A stretch of DNA of 64,000 nt from Streptomyces sp. ML-6 (lineage in GTDB: Bacteria; Actinomycetota; Actinomycetes; Streptomycetales; Streptomycetaceae): positions 1,693,001 to 1,757,000 of the forward strand of contig NZ_JAOTIK010000001.1 of the NCBI RefSeq assembly GCF_030116705.1. Reading direction: 5' to 3'. Shown here in pieces: positions 50,301 through 58,150 of the stretch; position 1 is the first letter of the stretch; each line of letters begins with the position of its first letter. The notes under the pieces are model-generated. The model was not told the DNA's origin and ran no database searches. It worked only from the letters and a program-made list of their open reading frames with translations. A program made the translations under genes and the position numbers.

Positions 50301-50931
50301 TGCCGATCTCCAGCAGCCCGTCGCGGACCCGGTGCTCGATGTCGATGCCGTGGTCCATCAGCTCCAGAAAGTACCGGCCCTCGCCGAAGATGTCCTTGTA
50401 GTCGGAGGCGGCCTGGACCGCCTCGTCGAACTGGCCGAGCCGCAGCCGGGTCTGCACCTCGCCCGAGGGGCAGCCGGTGGAGGCGATCAGGCCCTCGGAC
50501 CACTGGGCGATGGTCTCCTTGTCCATGCGCGGCCACTTCTGCAGCCAGCCCTCGGCGTAGGCGTCCGAGGACAGCCTGAAGAGGTTGTGCAGGCCCGTCG
50601 AGTTCGCCGCCCAGATCGTCTTGTGGGTGTAACCGCCCGAACCCGACACGTCGTCGCGCTTCTGGTGCGGCTGGCCCCACTGGACCTTCCGCTTGTGCTT
50701 GCGCGACTCCGGGGCGACGTACGCCTCGATGCCGATGATCGGCGTGACGCCCGCCTTCTTCGCCGAGTGGAAGAAGTCGTAGGCACCGTGCAGGTTGCCG
50801 TGGTCCGTCATCGCGATGTGCGACATGCCCATTTCATTGCACGCATTGAACATGTCCTTGAGCCGCGCGGCACCGTCCAGCAGCGAGTACTGGGTGTGGA
50901 CGTGGAGGTGCGTAAAGGGCGGCTTGGTCAC
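47392..50931 (-). CDS. dnaE: DNA polymerase III alpha subunit
   Basis: 1179 aa, the replicative polymerase of the DnaE1 type. N-terminal PHP domain (HLHVHTQYSLLDG, TDHGNLHG) keeps its metal-binding residues; in actinobacterial DnaE1 this domain supplies 3'-5' proofreading. The palm acidic triad is visible in MPDVDIDFDERRR (about 400), GPGRGSAAGS marks the palm, and the fingers and tandem helix-hairpin-helix follow (about 860-930). A C-terminal OB-fold (VTVGGIISGLQRKMTKQGNAWAIATVEDLAG, about 1010-1040) binds single-stranded DNA. GTG at 50931. Diverges from the DUF2252 gene. Confidence 0.98.
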   Translation of the reverse strand: MTKPPFTHLHVHTQYSLLDGAARLKDMFNACNEMGMSHIAMTDHGNLHGAYDFFHSAKKAGVTPIIGIEAYVAPESRKHKRKVQWGQPHQKRDDVSGSGGYTHKTIWAANSTGLHNLFRLSSDAYAEGWLQKWPRMDKETIAQWSEGLIASTGCPSGEVQTRLRLGQFDEAVQAASDYKDIFGEGRYFLELMDHGIDIEHRVRDGLLEIGKKLNIPPLVTNDSHYTYAHEATAHDALLCIQTGKNLSDPDRFRFDGTGYYLKTTDEMYAVDSSDAWQEGCRNTLLVAEQIDTSGMFEKRDLMPKFEIPEGYTEITWFQEEVRAGMNRRFPGGVPEDRQKQAEYEMDVIIQMGFPGYFLVVADFIMWAKNNGIAVGPGRGSAAGSIVAYAMGITDLDPIEHGLIFERFLNPERVSMPDVDIDFDERRRVEVIRYVTEKYGADKVAMIGTYGKIKAKNAIKDSARVLGYPYAMGDRLTKAMPADVLGKGIDLDGITNPKHPRYSEAGEIRGMYENEPDVKKVIDTAKGVEGLVRQMGVHAAGVIMSSEPIVDHAPVWVRHTDGVTITQWDYPQCESLGLLKMDFLGLRNLTIMDDAVKMVESNKGVKLDLLALPLDDPKTYEMLCRGDTLGVFQFDGGPMRSLLRQMQPDNFEDISAVSALYRPGPMGMNSHTNYAERKNGRQEITPIHPELEEPLKETLGLTYGLIVYQEQVQKAAQIVAGYSLGEADILRRVMGKKKPEELEKNFVLFQAGARKNGYSDEAIQALWDVLVPFAGYAFNKAHSSAYGLVTYWTAYLKANYPAEYMAALLTSVKDDKDKSAVYLNECRRMGIKVLPPNVNESLSNFAAQGDDVILFGLTAVRNVGQNVVDSIIRCRKSKGKYSSFPDFLDKVEAVVCNKRTVESLIKAGAFDEMGHTRKGLVAHHEPMIDNVVQVKRKEAEGQFDLFGGMGEEESDEPGFGLDVEFSDVEWEKSYLLAQEREMLGLYVSDHPLFGLEHVLSDKADASISQLTGGEHADGAVVTVGGIISGLQRKMTKQGNAWAIATVEDLAGSIECMFFPATYQLVSTQLVEDTVVFVKGRLDKREDVPRLVAMEMQVPDLSSAGANAPVVLTIPTVKITPPMVSRLGEVLDNHRGNTEVRIRLQGPRKTTVLRLDRHRVQPDPALFGDLKVLLGPSCLAG

Positions 50932-51098
50932 GGCGCTGTGCCTCCGGGAAACGGCTTGGGCGGGTTGGGGGGACAGCGTGGAAGTCTACGTCTTCGCGGT
51001 GCCGGACGACGGGCACTCCCGGGCGGGGTCGCGCGTTGTAGAGACCGGGACGCCCGTCCCATTTGTCAGGCACGGCAGGTATCAGGAGGCACCCGGAG

Positions 51099-52424
51099 AT
51101 GTCGGAAGCACGGACCGGCGCGGCGCTGCGCGGTGAGCGGATTCTCGAGGTCTTCGACACCGCGTTCGGGGAGCTGCTGGCCGCCGACCCGGCCGCCTTC
51201 CGGGTCAAGTTCCGCAAGATGGCGGGCTCGGCCTTCGCCTTCTACCGGGGCACGGCGTGCCTGTTCTACAGCGATCTGGAGCAGGACCGGCACGGCGGCC
51301 CGTACCTGGACGAGCGGACCGGCCGGGTGTGGATCCACGGCGATCTGCACGCGGAGAACTTCGGCACGTACATGGACGCCAACGGCCGGCTGGTCTTCAA
51401 CGTGAACGACTTCGACGAGGCGTACGTCGGCCCGTTCACCTGGGACCTCAAGCGGTTCGCCGCCTCCGTCGCGCTGATCGGGTACGCGAAGGCACTGGGC
51501 GACGACCAGATCACCGAGCTGGTCCGGGTCTACGCCGCGGCCTACCGCGAGCGGATCCACACCCTGGCGGCGGGCGCGAGGAGCGACGAGGTCCCCCCGT
51601 TCACGCTCGACACGGCCGAGGGTCCGCTGCTGGCCGCGCTGCGCGACGCCCGGTCGCTGACCCGGTTCGGGCTGCTGGAGTCGATGACGGAGATCCGGGA
51701 CTTCGAGCGCAGGTTCTCCCCGGGCGGCGGCTCGATCGACCTCGACGCGGCGACGCGCTACAAGGTGCTGGCCGCCTTCGACGGCTATCTGGAGACGCTG
51801 CCGGAGTCGAGCCTGACCCGCCCCGACTCGTACCGGGTGAAGGACGTCGTCGGCCGTCGGGGCATCGGCATCGGTTCGGCCGGGCTGCCCTCGTACAACA
51901 TCCTGCTGGAGGGCAACAGCGACGCCCTGGAGAACGACGTGGTGATCTACCTCAAGCAGGCGCAGACGCCCGCGGTCTCCCGGCACGTCACCGACGCGAC
52001 GGTGCGCGCGTACTTCCGGCACGAGGGCCACCGCACCGTGATCTCCCAGCGCGCCCTGCAGGCGCACGCCGATCCGTGGCTCGGCTGGACGGATCTGGAC
52101 GGGGCGGGTCACCTGGTCGCCGAGGTGTCGCCGTACGCGGTCGACCTCGACTGGTCCGACATCGACGAGCCGGAGGAGATCGCGGCGGTCATCGCCGACC
52201 TCGGCCGGGCGACGGCGACGATGCACGCCGCGGCGGACGACGAGAGCGGGCACTCGCTGGTGCCGTTCTCCACCGAGCGGGCGATCGACGCGGCGATCGC
52301 GGCGGACGAGGAGGGCTTCGCCGGCCTGCTGGTGGACTTCGCCCACGAGTACGGCGCCCGGGCCCGCGCCGACCACCAGATCTTCGTGGACCTCTTCCGC
52401 AACGGCCGCATTCCCGGGCTCTGA
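51099..52424 (+). CDS. DUF2252-domain protein
   Basis: 441 aa, cytoplasmic. DUF2252 proteins have a kinase/aminoglycoside-phosphotransferase-like fold; here VWIHGDLHAENFGTYMDANG (about 75-94) holds the HGDxHxxN catalytic-loop-like motif and VFNVNDFDEAYVGPFTWDLKRFAAS (about 97-121) the DFD-like metal motif. So a phosphotransferase role is plausible, but none is established. ATG at 51099 has AGGAGG nine bases upstream, which decides against a TTG 12 codons earlier. Start is 167 bp from the divergent dnaE start; the next gene starts 60 bases after the stop. Confidence 0.92.
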   Translation: MSEARTGAALRGERILEVFDTAFGELLAADPAAFRVKFRKMAGSAFAFYRGTACLFYSDLEQDRHGGPYLDERTGRVWIHGDLHAENFGTYMDANGRLVFNVNDFDEAYVGPFTWDLKRFAASVALIGYAKALGDDQITELVRVYAAAYRERIHTLAAGARSDEVPPFTLDTAEGPLLAALRDARSLTRFGLLESMTEIRDFERRFSPGGGSIDLDAATRYKVLAAFDGYLETLPESSLTRPDSYRVKDVVGRRGIGIGSAGLPSYNILLEGNSDALENDVVIYLKQAQTPAVSRHVTDATVRAYFRHEGHRTVISQRALQAHADPWLGWTDLDGAGHLVAEVSPYAVDLDWSDIDEPEEIAAVIADLGRATATMHAAADDESGHSLVPFSTERAIDAAIAADEEGFAGLLVDFAHEYGARARADHQIFVDLFRNGRIPGL

Positions 52425-52483
52425 CCCCTTCTTTCCGGCCCCTTCGGGGTCGCCCACAGATTCACGTGCGACACTCCTCGACG

Positions 52484-53203
52484 ATGGACATATCCGGGAC
52501 GCAGCTCAGGGTCGTTCGCGCGGCGCTCTTCACGGCGCTCGTCGTGACGCTCTCCGTCGCGTCCCATGTGCTGCTCTCCCAGGTCCCGCTGCCGCTGACC
52601 GTGGTCGGTCTGCTGGCCGGCGGGGTCTTCGTCGTGGCGTACGCGCTGGCCGGCCGGGAGCGCGGTTTCGGCGCGATCGCCGGGCTGCTGGTCCCGCTGG
52701 AGCTGGCCGCCGACACCGTCTTCACCACCGGTCAGCACCTCTGTTACGGGGCGGCGGGCGGGCCGATCGCCGGTCCGCTGCGCTCGGTCGGCGTCGACGT
52801 GCTGTGCGGGGGCGGCGAGGTCGGCACCGGTGTGGCGGGGGCCGGTGACGTCGGCGCCCCGTTTGCCTCGGTGACCGACGCCGGGCACACGGCGGCCTCG
52901 CTGCTGGCCTCCCCCGGCCCGGCGGTGCCGTGGCTGCTGCTGACCGCCCATGTGACGGTCGGCCTGCTCGCCGCGGCCTGGCTCCGGCGCGGGGAGGCGG
53001 CGCTGGTGGCCCTGCTGGGCGCGACCGCCGCGCTGGCGTTCCGGCCGCTGCTGATCGCGGTCGCCGTGGCCGGTACGGTCCGCCGCTGCGCGCGCCGCCG
53101 GGTGCGGCCCGCCGGACACGGCCCGCGCCCGCTCGTCCACGCCCGCCTGCTCGTGCACTCCGTGGGACGGAGGGGACCGCCGCGCTCGGCCGTCATCGCC
53201 TGA
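52484..53203 (+). CDS. Multi-pass membrane protein, unrecognised
   Basis: 239 aa. Five or six hydrophobic segments: AALFTALVVTLSVASHVLLS, LTVVGLLAGGVFVVAYALAG, GAIAGLLVPLELAADTVFTT, AVPWLLLTAHVTVGLLAAAWL, AALVALLGATAALAFRPLLIAVAVAG. Between the third and fourth is a long Gly/Ala/Val-rich loop with a Cys (LCYG, LCGGG), probably outside. The C-terminal 40 residues are basic and cytoplasmic. I do not recognise the family with certainty. ATG at 52484; a GTG six codons upstream is possible. It precedes the second DsbA-like gene, as if paired with it in the envelope. Confidence 0.7.
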   Translation: MDISGTQLRVVRAALFTALVVTLSVASHVLLSQVPLPLTVVGLLAGGVFVVAYALAGRERGFGAIAGLLVPLELAADTVFTTGQHLCYGAAGGPIAGPLRSVGVDVLCGGGEVGTGVAGAGDVGAPFASVTDAGHTAASLLASPGPAVPWLLLTAHVTVGLLAAAWLRRGEAALVALLGATAALAFRPLLIAVAVAGTVRRCARRRVRPAGHGPRPLVHARLLVHSVGRRGPPRSAVIA

Positions 53204-53252
53204 GCACACGCATCCCCCACCGACGTACCACCACACCCATGGAGAGAAGAAC

Positions 53253-54071
53253 ATGAGCAAGCGCAACAGCCAGGCCAACAAGGCGGCGGCCCGTGAGCGT
53301 CTGCGCGCCGAGCGCGAGCGGCAGGCCAAGCGGGACAAGACCCGTCGCCAGATCGTCGTCGGCGTCTCGGTCGTCGCCACCCTGGCGGTCGCGGGCGGCG
53401 TCTTCTGGGGCGTCATGCAGCTGAACAAGCCGTCCCACTGGGAGGCGGCCAAGGACGCGAAGAACGTCACCGCGCCCAAGAACACCTCGGGCGAGAACGG
53501 CACCACCGTCGTCATCGGCAAGTCGACCGCCAAGAAGACGCTGGAGGTGTACGAGGACGCCCGCTGCCCGGTCTGCTCCACGTTCGAACAGGCCGTCGGC
53601 GAGACGGTGCACAAGGACGTCGACGCCGGCAAGTACAAGCTCAAGTACATCGGTGCCACGTTCATCGACGACGTCACCGGCGGCGGCGAGGGCTCGAAGA
53701 ACGCGCTGAGCGCGCTCGGCGCGGCGCTCGACGTCAGCACGGACGCCTTCCTCGACTACAAGGCCGCGCTCTACTCCGCGAAGTACCACCCGGAGGAGAC
53801 CGACGACAAGTTCAAGAAGGACTCCTACCTGATCGAGATCGCCGAGTCGGTGGACGCGCTGAAGGGCAACGCCGACTTCAAGAAGAACGTCGAGGACGGC
53901 ACGTTCGACGGCTGGGCGATGAAGATGTCCGAGAAGTTCGACGACAGCGGCGTGCGGGGCACCCCCACCCTGAAGATGGACGGCAAGACGCTCACCGACG
54001 GCCAGAGCGAGAACGCCCCGATGACGGCGGAGGCCTTCAACACCGCGATCACGGCCGCACTGAAGGGCTGA
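53253..54071 (+). CDS. Membrane-anchored DsbA-family thiol-disulfide protein
   Basis: 272 aa. Same plan as the protein at 21758: charged N-terminus (SKRNSQANKAAARERLRAE, basic coiled-coil-like), one membrane segment (RQIVVGVSVVATLAVAGGVFWG, about 31-52), then an extracytoplasmic DsbA-type thioredoxin domain with CPVC in YEDARCPVCSTFE and the cis-Pro loop in RGTPTLKMDG. Lys/Asp-rich surface. Expected to oxidise or isomerise disulfides of exported proteins. GGAGAGAAG precedes the ATG. A perfect hairpin follows; downstream is the broken phoD gene. Confidence 0.88.
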   Translation: MSKRNSQANKAAARERLRAERERQAKRDKTRRQIVVGVSVVATLAVAGGVFWGVMQLNKPSHWEAAKDAKNVTAPKNTSGENGTTVVIGKSTAKKTLEVYEDARCPVCSTFEQAVGETVHKDVDAGKYKLKYIGATFIDDVTGGGEGSKNALSALGAALDVSTDAFLDYKAALYSAKYHPEETDDKFKKDSYLIEIAESVDALKGNADFKKNVEDGTFDGWAMKMSEKFDDSGVRGTPTLKMDGKTLTDGQSENAPMTAEAFNTAITAALKG

Positions 54072-54103
54072 CCGGACGGCGACGTCCCGGCGGCGGATCC
54101 TCG

Positions 54104-54138
54104 ACGGGCAGGCGAACTTCCTTTGTTCGCCTGCCCGT
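54104..54138 (+). terminator. Terminator after the DsbA-like gene
   Basis: Perfect 14-bp stem (ACGGGCAGGCGAAC 54104-54117 with 54125-54138), loop TTCCTTT, then TTGACTTT. 33 bases after the stop codon; no gene between it and phoD. Confidence 0.85.
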
Positions 54139-54168
54139 TGACTTTACCCGCCAGTAGGATTTTTGTCC

Positions 54169-55503
54169 GTGACCAGTCGACAGAACTCCTCGCCGCTCTC
54201 CTCCCCCAGCCGCCGCACGGTCGTCAAGGCCGCTGCCGCCACCGCCGTCGCCGCCCCCGTGCTGGGTGCCGCCGCGATCGCGCACGCCGCGGCCGGACCC
54301 GCCTTCCTGCACGGCGTCGCCTCCGGCGACCCTCCCCCATAGCCTCAAGGGCATGGGAGGTGCCCCCCTCCCGACGGCATCCTCCTGTGGACCCGCGTCA
54401 CCCCGTCCCCGGACGCTTCACCGGGCTCGGGCCTCGGCGCCGACACGGCGGTGGGCTGGGAGATCGCCGAGGACAAGGGCTTCGCCCGGATCGCCGCGCG
54501 GGGCACCACCGTCGCGCGGGCCGCGTCCGACCACACCGTGAAGGCCGATGTGCGGGGCCTGGCCCCCGCCACCACGTACTGGTTCCGCTTCACGGCGGGG
54601 GACGGCGCGGGGACCGTCTCGCCGATCGGCCGGACCCGGACGGCCCCGGCGGCCGGGGCGGCCACGCCCGGCGTCCGGTTCGGCGTGGTGTCGTGCGCCA
54701 ACTGGGAGGCCGGGTACTTCTCCCCGTACCGTCACCTCGCCGCCCGCGCCGACCTCGACGCCGTGCTCCACCTCGGCGACTACATATACGAGTACGCCTC
54801 GGGCAGTTACCCGGACGCGAAGTACGTCGTGCGGCCGCACGAGCCGAAGCACGAGATCCTCACCCTCGCCGACTACCGCACCCGGCACGGCGCCTACAAG
54901 ACGGACACCGACCTCCAGGCCCTGCACGCCGCCCACCCGGTGATCGCGATCTGGGACGACCACGAGTTCGCCAACGACGCCTGGTCGGACGGGGCGGAGA
55001 ACCACACCCCGGGCACGGAGGGCGCCTGGGCGGACCGGGTCGCGGGCGCCAAGCAGGCGTACTTCGAGTGGATGCCGGTCCGCGCCTCCACCGAGGGCAC
55101 CGTCCACCGCCGGCTGCGCTTCGGCGACCTGGCCGACCTCCACCTCCTCGACCTGCGCAGCTTCCGCTCCCGGCAGGCGAAGATCGGCGACGGCGCGGTC
55201 GACGACCCGGAGCGCACCCTCACCGGCCGGGCGCAGCTGGACTGGCTGAAGGCGGGGCTGGCCGGATCGGACGCCACCTGGAAGCTGGTCGGCACGTCGG
55301 TGATGATCTCGCCGGTCGCCTTCGGTTCCGTGCCCGCTCATCTGCTGGGGCCGCTGGCCGAGCTGCTGGGGCTGCCCAAGGAGGGGCTCGCGGTCAACGT
55401 CGACCAGTGGGACGGCTACACGGACGACCGCAAGGAGCTGATCTCGCACCTGCGGGACCGGTCGGTCACCAACACGGTCTTCCTGACCGGGGACATCCAC
55501 GTG
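54169..55503 (+). pseudogene. phoD: Broken PhoD-family alkaline phosphatase/phosphodiesterase
   Basis: Starts GTG with a Tat signal peptide ([20 protein letters not shown], about 15-34, twin Arg) and the PhoD N-terminal segment [11 protein letters not shown] 33-nt insertion at about 54331-54363 keeps the frame but brings an in-frame TAG (54340-54342), so the product ends after about 57 residues. The same frame then continues with a well-preserved PhoD domain: [27 protein letters not shown] (Asp-Asp-His metal ligands), [21 protein letters not shown] and VFLTGDIH. The 3' part, including the last histidines and C-terminal domain, is lost where the IS200/IS605-type element begins (about 55501). 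Both lesions argue for an inactive gene; the body is so well kept that loss seems recent. Confidence 0.85.
54331..54372. repeat. Small palindromic insertion inside phoD
   Basis: Sequence that can fold as CCTCCCCCATAGCC-TCAA-GGGCATGGGAGG, replacing the expected DPLPDG codons and lengthening the gene by 33 nt. It resembles the miniature hairpin repeats scattered in Streptomyces genomes. No second copy was noticed in this window. Confidence 0.6.
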
Positions 55504-55545
55504 ACTCCTCCCCCGGGTAAACCCGGGGGCTTCTCCTGTCGGTGG

Positions 55546-56753
55546 CTAGGCCGCGTCGGGAAGGACCAGCCCGGCCCTGAGTGCGACGTTCCAGGCGCCT
55601 ACCCGGTCCGCGTGGTCGCGGTGCCCGCAGGCGGTGCACTGGAACTTCTCGCCGTCGCGGTTCTCGCTGTCCACGTGCCCGCATTCGGGGCAGGTGCGCG
55701 AGGTGTTGCGGGGGTCCACCGGGATCACAATGCGAGCGGCGCTTTCAGCCTTCTGCGTGAGGATGCCCAGGAACACCCCCCAACCCGCGTCAAGAATGCT
55801 GCGGTTGAGTCCGGCCTTCGAGGTGGCACCGTTGGGCAGGAAACTGCCGGGCCGCTCGGGGTCGGGCTTTGGCCTGGGGGTGCGAACCATGTTCGCGATG
55901 CGAAGTTGCTCGTGCGCGATCCGGTCGTAGTCGCGGACCAGGGCGAGCGCGGTCTTGTGCGCGTGGTCCAGGCGCTGGCGCCGGACCTTGCGGTGCAGCC
56001 TGGCGACCTTCTCCACCGCCTGGCGATGCTTGGCCGAGCGGTTCTCGCGCTTACGGCGCGGGAACGCTTTGAGGGCCCGCTGGGCGTCCGCCAAGGCGTC
56101 GGCGTTGCGCTTGGCGTGCCTGGGGTTCTCGATGTGCGCGCCCTCGGAGGTGGTGGCGAAGTGCGTGACGCCCATGTCGATGCCGGTCATCGCGCCCGTG
56201 GCGGGCAGCGGTTCGGTGGGAACGTTGTCGCAGGCGAGGACGACGTACCACTTCCGCCCTCGCGCTTGATGCTGACGGTCTTGACGCGGCCTTTCACGGG
56301 CCGGTGCTGGTGGACGCGGACGTGGCCGATGCCTTGGAGGCGGACACGGGTGACGGGGTCGTGCGGGGTGGAGTCCCAGCGGCAGCCGTCACCGTCCTTG
56401 GGAAACTCGACGGTGTCGAACCAGTTCACACCCCGGAACCGGGGGTATCCGGGCTTTTCCCCGGCCTTCACCCGGCGGAAGAATGCCTGGAACGCTTTGT
56501 CCAGGCGGCGCAAGGTGGCCTGCTGGGACGAGAACGACCAGCGTCCTTGCCGCTCAGGGTCGAACGCGCGGATCTCCTTGAGCTGCGCGGACTGCTGTCC
56601 GTACTTGACGCTCACCTTCGAGGCATGCCGGTAGGCATCCCGGCGTTCCTGCAAGGCCCCGTTGTAGAGGGAGCAGTGATCCCGCAGCATCTCGCCCAGC
56701 GCCGCCGTCTGACAGGCGGTGGGGCGAAGGAGGAACTTGTACGCGCGGATCAC
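55546..56753 (-). pseudogene. tnpB: TnpB (RNA-guided nuclease/accessory protein), frameshifted
   Basis: About 400 codons. First part: GTG at 56753, VIRAYKFLLRPTACQTAAL... to [19 protein letters not shown] one-base deletion near 56251-56260 (GAGGGCGGAAGTGG where GGx-AAG-TGG is expected) then shifts the frame; the second part ([12 protein letters not shown]...) carries the RuvC-like acidic residues in [11 protein letters not shown] and [10 protein letters not shown], the zinc ribbon CPECGH...CTACGH, and [11 protein letters not shown], to 55546. Unless read by programmed frameshifting or corrected by resequencing, TnpB is inactive. GTG overlaps the tnpA stop by 4 nt. Confidence 0.85.
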
Positions 56754-57211
56754 GATTCCTCCTCCTTCTGCTTCTTCGTCCGGGGGCGCTCCCACTGGGT
56801 GTTGATGTACTTCTCCACCGTGTCCGCGCTGACCGCGCCGACCGAGGCGACGAAGAACGACGACGACCACAACGTGGGCATCCGCGACTTGAGGTGCGGG
56901 AACTCCTCGCGCAGCACGCGGGAGGTGAAGCCCTTGAACTGGTTCGCCACGTAGGAGGCGGACGCCTTGGGCTCGTACTTGACGAACAGGTGCACGTGGT
57001 CGGGCATCACCTCAAGGGCGATGATCTCCCAGCCCTTCTCGGTCGCCTTCTGCTCGATCAGCTCACGCAGTCGAACCGCGACCCGGCCGCCGAGCACGCG
57101 ACGGCGGTACTTGGGGCACCACACCACGTGGAGCCCCAAGTCATACACGCCGCCGGAATACCGGCGAACCTTCCGCGTCACGGTCACGCAATCACTATAC
57201 ACACGGCGCAC
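56750..57211 (-). CDS. tnpA: IS200/IS605-family Y1 transposase
   Basis: Up to 153 aa; complete. HUH-Y1 single-strand transposase: LHVVWCPKYRRRVL at the N-terminus, the metal-binding HUH motif in MPDHVHLFVKYEPK (about 70), and the nucleophile Tyr in VEKYINTQ (about 137). Several in-frame GTGs occur in the first ten codons (57211, 57202, 57187), so the true start is uncertain. The enzyme would excise and insert one DNA strand at a short target, pairing with the hairpin ends. Confidence 0.9.
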   Translation of the reverse strand: MRRVYSDCVTVTRKVRRYSGGVYDLGLHVVWCPKYRRRVLGGRVAVRLRELIEQKATEKGWEIIALEVMPDHVHLFVKYEPKASASYVANQFKGFTSRVLREEFPHLKSRMPTLWSSSFFVASVGAVSADTVEKYINTQWERPRTKKQKEEES

Positions 57212-57321
57212 ATCTATCCGAGGTCAACAGCACAGATCCGTAGGCGAAGTTGAGGTCAGAGCAGTCCTGGGGAGCGATTCCCCCCATGCCTAAAGGCACG
57301 GGTCCCCCCGCTAACTAGCCG

Positions 57322-57411
57322 ATGGACTACACCTACGACTCGTGCATGACCCAGTTCACGACGGGTCAGGTGCAGCGCATGAACGACAGCTGGAACGCCT
57401 ACCGGGGCTGA
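57322..57411 (+). pseudogene. 3' remnant of an M43-like zinc metalloprotease gene
   Basis: Only the last 29 codons remain, [20 protein letters not shown] and a tail to WNAYRG. This matches the C-terminal end of pappalysin-like (M43) or similar secreted metalloproteases (NFMDYTxDSCMxxFTxGQxxRM; Met-turn followed by Cys). The catalytic HExxH part is missing, removed at the right junction of the IS element. No start signal. Confidence 0.75.
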
Positions 57412-57430
57412 TCCACTCCGCACCCACGAC

Positions 57431-57453
57431 GGGCCCCGCGGCGCGCGGGGCCC
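57431..57453. terminator. Hairpin after the protease remnant
   Basis: Perfect 10-bp stem GGGCCCCGCG (57431-57440) with 57444-57453, 3-nt loop; between the remnant (+) and the dienelactone hydrolase (-). Confidence 0.75.
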
Positions 57454-57461
57454 TCACGCGG

Positions 57462-58031
57462 TCACAGCGTGGCGAGGAAGCCGAGCGAGACCTTCCAGGC
57501 CAGCTCGGCCGACGCCCGGTCGAAATCGGGGAGTTCGGGGTCGGTGAAGAGGTGCCCCGCGCCCGGGTAGCGGTAGATCTCGACGTCGGCCCCGGTCCGC
57601 TGCATCTGGAGATACCAGGTGTTCAGCCAGTCGTGCGTCTCGAACACGTCCGGGTCGGCGACGTGCAGCTGCACCGGGAGTTCGTCCACCGAGGCGTTCT
57701 CGGCGATGTCCGAGGTGCCGTGGAACATCAGCAGCCCGCGGGCCTTCGCGTCACCGAGCGCCAGGGTCTGCGCGGTGGCGGCCCCGAACGAGAAGCCCGC
57801 GTACACCAGGCCCCGCTCGGAGTAGGGCGCGGCGGCGAGCACGGCCCGCCTGAGCAGCTCGTCCTTGCCGACCTCCTCCTTGAAGGCCATGCCCTCCTCG
57901 GCGGTCTCAAAGGTGCGCCCCTCGAAGAGATCGGGCACCTGCACCTCGTGTCCGGCGGCGCGGAGCCGGTCCGCGGCCGCGTGCACCGCGGGGCGCAGGC
58001 CGTACGTCGAGTGGAAGAGCATGATGTTCAT
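57462..58031 (-). CDS. Dienelactone hydrolase-family protein
   Basis: 189-aa alpha/beta hydrolase. Nucleophile in GFSFGAATAQ (about 88; usually Cys in true dienelactone hydrolases, Ser here), His in PGAGHLFTDP (about 160) and an Asp in LHVADPDVFE. Soluble, no signal. Reaction unknown; many actinobacterial relatives hydrolyse esters or lactones. ATG at 58031 (MNIMLFHSTYGLRP). Confidence 0.88.
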   Translation of the reverse strand: MNIMLFHSTYGLRPAVHAAADRLRAAGHEVQVPDLFEGRTFETAEEGMAFKEEVGKDELLRRAVLAAAPYSERGLVYAGFSFGAATAQTLALGDAKARGLLMFHGTSDIAENASVDELPVQLHVADPDVFETHDWLNTWYLQMQRTGADVEIYRYPGAGHLFTDPELPDFDRASAELAWKVSLGFLATL

Positions 58032-58150
58032 GGGGCCATGGTGCCAGCTGCGGCCCGGGCCCCGGCGTCCGGACGGGCCCCGAATCCCGGCCGGAACCCG
58101 GAGTCCGGCCGACCCCCCAGGCCCCGGATCCCGGCCGGCCGCTCCCCGGC

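Larger units (their letters stand above)
55501..57320 (-). mobile_element. IS200/IS605-family insertion element (tnpA + tnpB)
   Basis: About 1.8 kb. Read on the minus strand: left end near 57320 with a hairpin (CCGTGCC-TTTA-GGCATGG, about 57283-57302), Y1 transposase tnpA, overlapping tnpB, and right end near 55501 with a perfect hairpin (CCCCCGGG-TAAA-CCCGGGGG, 55510-55529). No terminal inverted repeats, as expected for this family, whose ends are hairpins. It separates the 5' part of phoD from the 3' end of an M43-like protease gene, so insertion was accompanied or followed by deletion. Exact ends are estimates. Confidence 0.85.

Noticed and set aside
47464..51405. A 1313-codon open frame on the + strand
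   Set aside because: Antisense shadow of dnaE with repetitive Leu/Val/Asp text and no start signal; ends inside the DUF2252 gene in another frame.
57283..57302. Hairpin upstream of tnpA as a terminator
   Set aside because: Better explained as the left-end hairpin of the IS200/IS605 element.
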